Shown piece after piece: positions 11,233 to 22,967 of a DNA stretch of 64,000 bases. How positions within the stretch are numbered: the stretch's first letter is position 1; the number at the start of each line of letters is the position of its first letter. Source of the stretch: Aristolochia californica (Eukaryota > Streptophyta > Magnoliopsida > Piperales > Aristolochiaceae); contig JARWKL010000008.1 of the NCBI GenBank assembly GCA_029961685.1, positions 13,983,981 to 14,047,980 of the forward strand, written 5' to 3'. The translations under genes were made by a program, and so were the position numbers. Below the pieces are notes generated by a model. The model saw nothing but the letters and a program-made list of their open reading frames with translations. It ran no database searches and had not been told where the DNA came from.

Positions 11233-14200
11233 AATTTTCTCTTATAAAATTCCATCAAGCTATTTGAGGTTGTCCTAGTGGAATTTCCCCAACCTGGATA
11301 ACAAAACTTTGGTGTTCATTTTTTGTGCGTGAAAATAACTTTCTTCACTCACATTTATTATAGTTTTCGAATTATTTCACTTACATAAACTCTAAAATTT
11401 CCATTTTGTTGTGATCTATAAAAGCCTTATCTTTTTGTTGACGAGAAAACTGGGAGAGTGAAAAACTCAAGTTCGAAAAGAAAATTAAACATCCAAAAAG
11501 GAAATGCACAAATGTTGAGATATTTAATTCCAAAAAGAATTTGTGATTTTTTAGGTCCGCTTTTTGGAAAATAGGTAAAAAGTGGGTTGTGTCGCACTTG
11601 TAAATATTCCACCGCACGTTAACTTGAGAATTTTAATTTTTTCTACTCCTTGAAATTTTTGGATCATTAGGTCATTTGCATCTTCAACATGTTTCTGGCA
11701 CACATATCCGCCATATTTAAAACATGATACGATCAGTTAGGAATCTCTTTCTTATAAAATTCCACCAAGCTATCTGAGGTTGTTCTAGTGGAATTTCCCC
11801 AACGTGGATAACAAAATTTTGGTGTTCATTTTTAATGCGTGAAAATAACTTTCTTCACTCACATTTATTATAGTTTTCAAATTCTTTTGCATACATAAAT
11901 ACTAAAATTTCCATTTTGTTGTGATATATATTTGCCTTATCTTTTTGTTGACAAGAAAACTGGATGAGTGAAAAAACTCATGTTTGAAAAAAAAATTGAA
12001 CATCAGAAATGGAAATGCACGAATGCTGTGAGAGAGATAATTCCAAAAAGTATCTGTGATTTTTTAGGTCCGCTTTTTCTAAAATAGGCAAAAAGTGGGT
12101 TGTTTGGCTCTGGTAAATATCCCTTCCCACGTTAACTTGAGAATTCTAATTCTTTCTACTCCTTGAAAATTTTGGATCATTTGGTCATCTGCATCTTGAA
12201 CTTGTTTCTGGCATGCATATCCACCACATTTAAAACATGTTAGGATAAATTAGGAATATCTTTCTTCTAAAATTCCACCAAGCTATCTGGAGTTGTACTA
12301 GTGCAATTTCCCCAACGGGGATAACAAAACTTGGGTGCTCATTTTTAGTGCGTGAAAATTACTTTCTTCATTCACATTTATTATAGTTTTCAAATTTGTT
12401 TTGCATACATAAACTCTAAAATTTCCATTTTTTTGTGATCTATATTTGCCTTATCTTTTTGTTTACAAGAAAACAGGGAGAGTGCAAAAACTCAAGTTTG
12501 AAAAAAAAATTGAATATCCAAAATGAAAATGCAAAAATGCTGAGAGAGATAATTCCAAAACGTATCTGGGATTTTTTTGGTCCGCTTTTTGTAAAATAGG
12601 CAAAAAGTGCGTTATTTAGCTCTGGTAAATATCCCACCGCACGTTAACATGAGAATTTTAATTCTTTCTACTCCTTGAAATTTTTGGATCATTAGGTCAT
12701 CTGCATCTTCAACTTGTTTCCGGCTTGCATATCCCTCACATTTAAAACATGTTAGGATCAATTAGGAATATCTTTCTAATAAAATTCCACCAAGCTATCT
12801 GTGGCTGTACTATTGGAATTTTCCCAAAGTAGATAACAAAACTTTGTTGTTCCTTTTTAGTGCGTGAAAATAACTTTCTTCACTCACATTTATTATAGTT
12901 TTCAAATTTTTTTTGCTTATATAAACTCTAAAATTTCCATTTTCTTGTGATCTATATTGGCCTTATCTTTTTGTTTACTAGAAAATTGGGAGAGGGAAAA
13001 ACTCAAGTTTGAAAAAAAAATGAACATCCAAAATGGTAATGCACTAATGCTGAGAGAGATAACTCCAAAAAGTATCTGTGATTTTTTAGGTCCGCTTTTT
13101 GTAAAATAGGCAAAAAGTGGGTTGTTTGGCTCTAGTAAATATCCCACCGCACGCTAAGTTGAGAATTTCATGTTTTTCTGCTCGTTGAAATTTTTGGATC
13201 ATTAGGTCATTTGCATCTTGAACATGTTTCTGGCGTGCATATCCATCACATTTAAAATGTGATAGGATCAATTAGGAATCTCTTTCTTATAAAATTCCAC
13301 CAAGCCATCTAGGATTGTATAAGTGGAATTTCCCCATCGTGGGTAACAAAGCATTGGTGGTCATTTTTAGTGCGTGAAAATAACTTTCAACACTCACATT
13401 TATTATAGTTTTCAAATTCTTTCACATACATAAACTCTAAAATTTCCATTTTGTTGTGATCTATATTTGCCTAATCTTTTTTTTTACAAGAAAACTGGGA
13501 GAATGAAAAACTCAAGTTTTAAATAAAAAATTGAACATCCAAAATGGAAATGCACAAATGCTGAGAGAGATAATTCAAAAAAGTATCTGTGATTTTTTAG
13601 GTCCGCTTTTTGTAAAATAGGAAAAAAGTGGGCTTGTTTAGCTCTAGAAAATATCCCACCGCACGTTTACTTGAGAATATTAATTTTTTCTACTTCTTGA
13701 AAATTTTGGATCATTAGGTCATTTGCATCTTCAACATGTTTCTGGGATGCATATCCACCACATTTAAAACATGTTAGGATCAATTAGGAATCTCTTTCAT
13801 ATAAAATTCCACCAAGCTATCTGGGGTTGTACTAGTGGAATTTCCCCAACGTGGATAACAAAACTTTGGTGTTCATTTTTAGTGCGTGAAAATAACTTTC
13901 TTCACTCACATTTATTATAGTTTTAGAATTCTTTCACATACATCAACTCTAAAATTTCCATTTTGTTGTGATCTATATTTGCCTTATCTTTTTATTTACG
14001 AGCAAACTAGGAGAGTGAAAAACTCAAGTTTGAAAAAAAAAATTGAACATCCAGAATGGAAATGCACAAATGCTGAGAGAGATAATCCAAAATTATCTGT
14101 GATTTTTTTAGGTCCGGTTTTTGTAAAATAGGCAAAAACTAGGTTGTTTTGTTCTAGTAAATATCCCACCGCACATTAACTTGGGAATTTTAATTTTTTC

Positions 14201-14298
14201 TACTCATTGAAATTTTAGGATCATTAGGTCATTTGCATCTTCAACATGTTTCTGGCATGCATATCCACCTTATTGAAAACATGTTAGGATCAATTAGG
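11233..14298 (+). repeat. Higher-order repeat copy 2 (A-F)
   Basis: Monomers begin at 11233 (A), 11742 (B), 12255 (C), 12767 (D), 13277 (E) and 13789 (F). The order and marks are the same as in copy 1. Corresponding marks lie 3053 to 3069 bases from those of the copies either side, for example the GACAAGAAAACTGGAT mark at 8881, 11950 and 15003. Comparing the first 240 bases of the D monomers at 9701 and 12767 by hand gives about 11 differences, or about 95% identity. The A monomer here shows CTATAAAAGCCTTATC at about 11418, a mark of all later A copies. Confidence 0.92.
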
Positions 14299-17200
14299 AA
14301 TCTCTTTCTTATAAAATTCCACCAAGCTATCTGGTGTTGTCCTAGTGGAATTTCCCCAACGTGGATAACAACTTTGGTGTTCATTTTTTGTGCGTGAAAA
14401 TAACTTTCTTCACTCACATTTATTATAGTTTTAGAATTCTTTCACTTACATAAACTCTAAAATTTTCATTTTGTTGTGATCTATAAAAGCCTTATCCTTT
14501 CGTTGATGAGAAAACTCAAGTTTGAAAAAAAAAAAAATTGAACATCCAAAATGGAAATGCACAAATGTTGAAAGATTTAATTCCAAAAAGAATTTGTGAT
14601 TTTTTAGGTCCGCTTTTTGGAAAATAGGTAAAAAGTGGGTTGTTTCGCACTTGTAAATATCCCACCGCACGTTAACTTGAGAATTTTAATTTTTTCTACT
14701 CCTTGAAATTTTTGGATCATTAGGTCATTTGCATCTTCAACATGTTTCTGGCACGCATATCCGCCATATTTAAAACATGATATGATCAATTAGGTATCTC
14801 TTTCTTATAAAATTCCACCAAGCTATTTGAGGTTGTACTAGTGGAATTTCCCCAAAGTGGATAACAAAATTTTGGTGTTCATTTTTAGTGCGTGAAAATA
14901 ACTTTCTTCCCTCACATTTATTATAGTTTTCAAATTCTTTTGCATACATAAATACTAAAATTTCCATTTTGTTGTGATATATATTTGCCTTATCTTTTTG
15001 TTGACAAGAAAACTGGATGAGTGAAAAAACTCATGTTTGAAAAAAAATTGAACGTCAGAAATGGAAATGCACGAATGCTGTGAGAGAGATAATTCCAAAA
15101 AGTATCTGTGATTTTTTAGGCCCGCTTTTTGTAAAATCGGCAAAAAGTGGGTTGTTTGGCTCTGGTAAATATCCCTTCGCTCGTTAACTTGAGAATTCTA
15201 ATTCTTTCTACTCCTTGAAATTTTTGGATCATTTGGTCATCTGCATCTTCAACTTGTTTCTGGCATGCATATCCACCTCATTTAAAACATGTTTGGATCA
15301 ATTAGGAATCTCTTTCTTATAAAATTCCACCAAGCTATTTGGAGTTGTACTAGTGCAATTTCCCCAACGGGGATAACAAAACTTGGGCGCTCATTTTTAG
15401 TGCGTGAAAATAACATTCTTCATTCACATTTATTATAGTTTTCAAATTTGTTTTGCATACATAAACTCTAAAATTTCCATTTTTTTGTGATCTATATTTG
15501 CGTTATCTTTTTGTTTACAAGAAAACAGGGAGAGTGCAAAAACTCAAGTTTGAAAAAAAAAATTGAATATCCAAAATGGAAATGCACAAATGCTGAGAGA
15601 GATAATTCCAAGTCGTATCTGGGATTTTTTAGGTCCGCTTTTTGTAAAATAGGCAAAAAGTGGGTTATTTAGCTCTGGTACATATCCCACCGCACGTTAA
15701 CATGAGAATTTTAATTCTTTCTAATCCTTGAAATTTTTGGATCATTAGGTCATCTGCATCTTCAACTTGTTTCCGGCTTGCATATCCCCCACATTTAAAA
15801 CATGTTAGGATCAATTAGGAATATCTTTCTAATAAAATTTCACCAAGCTATCTGTGGTTGTACTGTTGGACTTTCTCCAAAGTGGTTAACAAAACTTTGT
15901 TGTTCCTTTTTAGTGCGTGAAAATAACTTTCTTCACTCACATTTATTATAGTTTTCAAACTTTTTTTGCATATATAAACTCTAAAATTTCCATTTTGTTG
16001 TGATTTATATTGGCCTTATCTTTTTGTTTACAAGAAAATTGGGAGAGGGAAAAACTCAAGTTTGAAAAAAAATGAACATCCAAAATTGTAATGCACTAAT
16101 GCTGAGAGACATAACTCCAAAAAGTATCTATGATTTTTTAGGTCCGCTTTTGGTAAAATAGGCAAAAAGTGGGTTGTTTGGCTCTAGTAAATATCCCACC
16201 GCACGCTAACTTGAGAATTTCATGTTTTTCTGCTCGTTGAAATTTATGGATCATTAGGTCATTTGCATCTTCAACATGTTTCTGGCGTGCATATCCATCA
16301 CATTTAAAATGTGTTAGGATCAATTAGGAATCTCTTTCTTATAAAATTCCACCAAGCCATCAAGGATTGTACAAGTGGAATTTCCCCATCGTGGGTAACA
16401 AAGCATTAGTGGTCATTTTTAGTGCAGAAAAATAACTTTCATCACTCACATTTATTATAGTTTTCAAATTCTTTCACATACATAAACTCTAAAATTTCCA
16501 TTTTGTTGTAATCTATATTTGCCTTATCTTTTTGATTACGAGAAAACTAGGAAAATGAAAAACTCAAGTTTTAAATAAAAAATTGAACATCCAAAATGTA
16601 AATGCACAAATGCTGAGAGAGATAATTCCAAAAAGTATCTGTGATTTTTTAGGTCCGCTTTTTGTAAAATAGGAAAAAAGTGGGCTTGTTTAGCTCTAGA
16701 AAATATCCCACCGCACGTTTACTTGAGAATATTAATTTTTTCTACTTCTTGAAATTTTTGGATCATTAGGTCATTTGCATCTTCAACATGTTTCTGGGAT
16801 GCATATCCACCACATTTAAAACATGTTAGGATCAATTAGGAATCTCTTTCTTATAAAATTCCACCAAGCTATCTGGGGTTGTACTAGTCGAATTTGCCCA
16901 ACGCGGATAACAAAACTTTGGTGTCCATTTTTAGTGCGTGAAAATAACTTTCTTCACTCACATTTATTATAGTTTTAGAATTCTTTCACATACATAAACT
17001 CTAAAATTTCCATTTTGTTGTGATCTATATTTGCCTAATCTTTTTATTTACGAGCAAACTAGGAGAGTGTAAAATTCAAGTTTGAAAAAAAAAATTGAAC
17101 ATCCAAAATGGAAATGCACAAATGCTGAGAGAGATAATCCAAAACTATATGTGATTTGTTTAGGTCCGGTTTTTGTAAAATAGGCAAAAACTGGGTTGTT

Positions 17201-17347
17201 TTGCTCTAGTAAATATCCCACTGCACATTAACTTGGGAATTTTAATTTTTTCTACTCGAAATTTTTGGATCATTAGGTCATTTGCATCTTCAACATGTTT
17301 CTGGCATGCATATCCACCTTATTGAAAACATGTTAGGATCAATTAGG
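14299..17347 (+). repeat. Higher-order repeat copy 3 (A-F)
   Basis: Monomers begin at 14299 (A), 14795 (B), 15307 (C), 15820 (D), 16329 (E) and 16841 (F). All six sets of diagnostic marks are present in the same order. The A monomer is only 496 bp because of a small deletion near 14510 between two AAAACT repeats. The F monomer has the CTACTCGAAATTT variant (3 bases shorter than the usual CTACTCCTTGAAA) at 17253. Confidence 0.92.
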
Positions 17348-20300
17348 AATCTCTTTCTTATAAAATTCCACCAAGCTATCTGGGGTTGTCCTAGTGGAAT
17401 TTCCCCAACGTGGATAACAAAACTTTGGTGTTCATTTTTTGTGCGTGAAAATAACTTTCTTCACTCACATTTATTATAGTTTTAGAATTCTTTCACTTAC
17501 ATAAACTCTAAAATTTCCATTTTTTTGTGATCTATAAAAGCCTTATCTTTTTGTTGACGAGAAAACTGGGAGAGTGAAAAACTCCAGTTTAAAAAAAAAA
17601 TTGAACATCCAAAATGGAAATGCACAAATGCTGAGAGATTTAATTCCAAAAAGAATTTGTGATTTTTTAGGTCCGCTTTTTGGAAAATAGGTAAATAGTG
17701 GGTTGTTTGGTACTTGTAAATATCCCACCGCACGTTAACTTGAAAATTTTAATTTTTTCTACTCCTAGAAATTTTGGGATCATTAGGTCTTTTGCATCTT
17801 CAACATGTTTCTGGCACGCATGTCCACCATATTTAAAACATGATATGATCAATTAGGAATCTCTTTCTTATAAAATTCCACCAAGCTATCTGAGGTTGTA
17901 CTAGTGGAATTTCCCCAACGTGGATAACAAAATTTTGGTGTTCATTTTCAGTGCGTGAAAATAACTTTCTTCACTCACATTAATTATAGTTTTCAAATTC
18001 TTTTGCATACATAAATACTAAAATTTCCATTTTGTTGTGATATATATTTGCCTTATCTTTTTGTTGACAAGAAAACTGGATGAGTGAAAAAACACATGTT
18101 TGAAAAAAAAATTGAACGTCAGAAATGGAAATGTACGAATGCTGTGAGAGAGATAATTCCAAAAAGTATATGTGATTTTTTAGGTCCGCTTTTTGTAAAA
18201 TAGGCAAAAAGTGGGTTGTTTGGCTCTGATAAATATCCCTTCGCACGTTAACTTGAGAATTCTAATTCTTTCTACTCCTTGAAATTTTTGGATCATTTGG
18301 TCATCTGCATCTTCAACTTGTTTCTGGCATGCATATCCACCACATTTAAAACATGTTAGGATCAATTAGGAATCTCTTTCGTATAAAATTCCACCAAGTT
18401 ATCTAGAGTTGTACTTGTGCAATTTCCCCAACGGGGATAACAAAACTTGGGTGCTTATTTTTAGTGCGTGAAAATAACTTTCTTCATTCACATTTATTAT
18501 AGTTTTCAAATTTTTTTTGCATACAGAAACTCTAAAATTTCCATTTTTTTGTGATCTATATTTGCCTTATCTTTTGTTTACAAGAAAACAGGGAGAGTGC
18601 AAAAAGTCAAGTTTGAAAAAAAAAATTGAATATCCAAAATGGAAATGCACAAATGCTGAGAGAGATAATTCCAAAACGTATCTGGGATTTTTTAGGTCCG
18701 CTTTTTGTAAAATAGGCAAAAAGTGGGTTATTTAGCTCTGGTAAATATCCCACCGCACGTTAACATGAGAATTTTAATTCTTTCTACTCCTTGAAATTTT
18801 TGGATCATTGGGTCATCTGCATCTTCAATATGTTTCCGGTTCGCATATCCCCCACATTTAAAACATGTTAGGATCAATTAGGAATATCTTTCTAATAAAA
18901 TTCCACCAAGCTATCTGTGGTTTTACTATTGGAATTTCCCCAAATTGGATAACAAAACTTTGTTGTTCATTTTTAGTGCGTGACAATAACTTTCTTCACT
19001 CTCCTTTATTATAGTTTTCAAATTTTTTTTGCATATAGAAACTCTTAAATTTCCATTTTGTTGTGATCTATATTGGCCTTATCTTTTTGTATACTAGAAA
19101 ATTGGGAGAGTGAAAAACTAGTGTTTGAAAAAAAAAATGAACATCCAAAATGGTAATGTACTAATGCTGAGAGAGATAACTCCAAAAAGTATCTTTTATT
19201 TTTTAGGTCCGATTTTGGTAAAATAGCAAAAAGTGGGTTGTTTGGCTCTAGTAAATATCCCACCGCATGCTAACGTGAGAATTTTAAGTTTTTCGGCTAA
19301 TTGAAATTTTTTGATCATTAGGTCATTTGCATCTTCAACATGTTTCTGGCGTGCATATCCATCACATTTAAAATGTGTTAGGATCAATTAGGAATCTCTT
19401 TCTTATAAAATTCCACCAAACCATCTAGGATTGTACAAGTGGAATTTCCCCATCATGGGTAACAAAACATTGGTGGTCATTTTTAGTGCGTGAAAATAAC
19501 TTTCATCACTCACATTTATTATAGTTTTCAAATTTTTTCACATACATAAACTCTAAAATTTCGATTATGTTGTGATCTATATTTGCCTTATCTTTTTGTT
19601 TACGAGAAAACTGGGAGAAAGAAAAACTCAAGTTTTAAATAAAAAATTGAACATCCAAAATGGAAATGCACAAATGCTGAGAGTGATTATTCCAAAAAGT
19701 ATCTGTGATTTTTTAGGTCCGCTTTTTGTAAAATAGGAAAAAAGTGGGCTTGTTTGGCTCTAGTAAATATCCCACTGCACGTTTACTTGAGAATATTAAT
19801 TTTTTCTACTTCTTGGAATTTTCTGATCATTAGGTCATATGCATCTTCGACATGTTTCTGGGGTGCATATCCACCACATTTAAAACATGTTAGGATCAAT
19901 TAGGAATCTCTTTCTTATAAAATTCCACCAAGCTATATGGGGTTGTACTAGTGGAATTTCCCCAACGTGGATAAAAAAACTTTGGTGTTCATTTTTAGTG
20001 CATGAAAATAACTTTCTTCAATCACATTTATAATAGTTTTAGAATTCTTTCACATACATAAACTCTAAAATTTCCATTTTGTTGTGATCTATATTTGCCT
20101 TATCTTTTTGTTTACGAGAAAACTAGGAGAGTGAAAAATTCAAGTTTGAAAAAAAAAATTGTACATCCAAAATGGAAATGCACAAATGCTGAGAGAGATA
20201 ATCCAAAATTAGCTCTAATTTTTTAGGTCCGCTTTTTGTAAAATAGGCAAAAACTGGGTTGTTTTGCTCTAGTAAATATCCCACTGCACATTAACTTGGG

Positions 20301-20413
20301 AATTTTAATTTATTCTACTCCTTGAAATTTTTGGATCATTAGGTCATTTGCATCTTCAACATGTTTCTGGCATGCATATCCACCTTATTGAAAACATGTT
20401 AGGATCAATTAGG
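17348..20413 (+). repeat. Higher-order repeat copy 4 (A-F)
   Basis: Monomers begin at 17348 (A), 17858 (B), 18371 (C), 18883 (D), 19393 (E) and 19905 (F). This is the last complete six-monomer unit. The A mark CTATAAAAGCC at about 17533 follows the previous one by about 3050 bases. The F mark with CCACCTTATTGAAAACATG is at about 20380. Confidence 0.92.
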
Positions 20414-22967
20414 AATCTCTTTCTTATAAAATTCCACCAAGCTATCTGGGGTTGTCCTAGTGGAATTTCCCCAACGTGGATAACAAAACTTTGGTGTTCA
20501 TTTTTTGTGCGTGAAAATACTTTCTTCACTCACATTTATTATAGTTTTAGAATTCTTTCACTTACATAAACTCTAAAATTTCCATTTTGTTGTGATCTAT
20601 AAAAGCATTATTTTTTTGTTGACGAGAAAACAGGGAGAGTGAAAAACTAGAGTTTGAAAAAAAAAATTGAACATGCAAAATGGAAATGCACAAATGTTGA
20701 GAGATTTAATTCCAAAAAGAATTTGTGATTTTTTAGGTCCGCCTTTTAAAAAATAGGTAAAAGGTGGGTTCTTTGGCACTTGTAAATATCCCACCGCACG
20801 TTAACTTGAGAATTTTAATTTTTTATACTCCTTGAAATTTTTGGATCATTAGGTCATTTGCATCTTCAACATGTTTCTGGCACGCATATTCGCCATATTT
20901 AAAACATGATACGATCAATTAGGAATCTCTTTCTTATAAAATTCCACCAAGCTATCTGAGGTTGTACTAGTGGAATTTCCCCAACGTGGATAACAAAATT
21001 TTGGTGTTCATTTTTAGTGCATGAAAATAACTTTCTTCACTCACATTTATTATAGTTTTCAAATTCTTTTGCATACATAAATACTAAAATTTCCATTTTG
21101 TTGTGATATATATTTGCCTTATCTTTTTGTTGACAAACTGGATGAGTGAAAAAACTCATGTTTGAAAAAAAAATTGAACATCAGAAATGGAAATGCACGA
21201 ATGCTGTGAGAGAGATAATTCCAAAAAGTATCTGCGATTTTTTAGGTCCGCTTTTTTTAAAATAGGCAAAAAGTGGGTTGTTTGGCTCTGGTAAATATCC
21301 CTTCGCACATTAACTTGAGAATTCTAATTCTTTGTACTTTTTGAAATTTTTGGATCATTTGGTCATCTGCATCTTGAACTTGTTTCTGGCATGCATATCC
21401 ACCACATTTAAAACATGTTAGGATCGATTAGGAATCTCTTTCTTATAAAATTCCACCAAGCTATCTGGAGTTGTACTAGTGCAATTTCCCCAACGGGGAT
21501 AACAAAACTTGGGTGCTTATTTTTAGTGCGTGAAAATAACTTTCTTCATTCACATTTATTATAGTTTTCAAATTGTTTTTGCATACATAAACTCTAAAAT
21601 TTCAGTTTTTTTTTTATCTATATTTGCCTTATCTTTTTGTTTACAAGAAAACAGGGAGAGTGCAAAAACTCAAGTTTGAAAAAAAAAATTGAATATCCAA
21701 AATGGAAATGTACAAATGCTGAGAGAGATAATTCCAAAACGTATCTAGGATTTTTTAGGTCCGCTTTTTGTAAAATAGGCAAAAAGTGGGTTATTTTGCT
21801 CTGGTAAATATCCCCCCGCAAGTTAACATGAGATGTTTAATTCTTTCTACTCCTTGAAATTTTTGGATCATTAGGTCATCTGCATCTTCAACTTTTTTCC
21901 GGCTTGCATATCCCCCACATTTAAAACATGTTAGGATCAATTAGGAATATATTTCTAATAAAATTCCACCAAGCTATCTGTGGTTGTACTATTGGAATTT
22001 CCCCAAAGTGGATAACAAAACTTTGTTGTTCCTTTTTAGTGCGTGAAAATAACTTTCTTCACTCACATTTATTATAGTTTTCAAATTTTTTTTGCATATA
22101 TAAACTCTAAAATTTCCATTTTGTTGTGATCTAAATTGGCCTTATCTTTTTGTTTACTAGAAAATTAGGGGAGTGAAAAACTCAAGTTTGAAAAAAAAAA
22201 TTTGAACATCCAAAATGGAAATGCAAAAATGCTGAGAGAGATAATCCAAAATTATCTGTGATTTTTTTAGGTCCGCTTTTTGTAAAATAGGCAAAAACTG
22301 GGTTCTTTTGCTCTAGTAAATATCCCACCGGACATTAACTTGGGAATTTTAATTTATTCTACTCCTTGAAATTTTTGGATCATTAGGTCATTTGCATCTT
22401 CAACATGTTTCTGGCATGCATATCCACCTTATTGAAAACATGTTAGGATCAATTAGGAATCTATTTCTTATAAAATTCCACCAAGCTATCTGGGGTTGTC
22501 CTAGTGGAATTTCCCTAACGTGGATAACAAAACTTTGGTGTTCATTTTTTGTGCGTGAAAATAAATTTCTTCACTCACAGTTATTATAGTTTTAGAATTC
22601 TTTCACTTACATAAACTCTAAAATTTCCTTTTTGTTGTGATCTATAAAAGCCTTATCTTTTTGTTGACGAGAAAACTAGGAGTGTGAAAAACTCTAGTTT
22701 GAAAAAAAAATTGAACATCCAAAATGGAAATGCACAAATACTGAGAGATTTAATTTCAAAAAGAATTTGTGATTTTTTTGGTCCGCTTTTTGGAAAATAG
22801 GTAAAAAGTGGGTTGTTTGGCACTTGTAAATATCCCACCGCACGTTAACTTGAAAATTTTAATTTTTTTTACTCCATGAAATTTTTGGATCGTTAGGTCA
22901 TTTGCATCTTCAACATGTTTCTGGCACGCATATCCGCCATATTCAAAACATGTTACGATCAATTAGG
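20414..22967 (+). repeat. Truncated higher-order repeat copy 5 (A-B-C-D/F) plus a following A
   Basis: Monomers begin at 20414 (A), 20924 (B), 21433 (C), 21946 (D/F hybrid) and 22458 (A). The distance between A marks falls to about 2044 bases here instead of about 3065, a loss of exactly two monomers. The lost material is the end of D, all of E and the start of F. After this, the next monomer (22968) starts like B but ends like D, and the regular order is lost. Confidence 0.88.
21946..22457 (+). repeat. Chimeric D/F monomer at an unequal-exchange junction
   Basis: The first part has type D marks: AATATATTTCTAATAAAATT, an ATTGGAATTTCCCCAAAGTG stretch, GTTGTTCCTTTTTAG and TTTACTAGAAAATT. From about 22205 on it has type F marks: ATAATCCAAAATTATCTG, TTAACTTGGGAATTT and CCACCTTATTGAAAACATG. 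The switch lies between about 22170 and 22240, at or near the poly-A run. The monomer keeps a normal length of 512 bp, so the exchange was in register within the monomer but two monomers out of register in the HOR. Confidence 0.85.
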
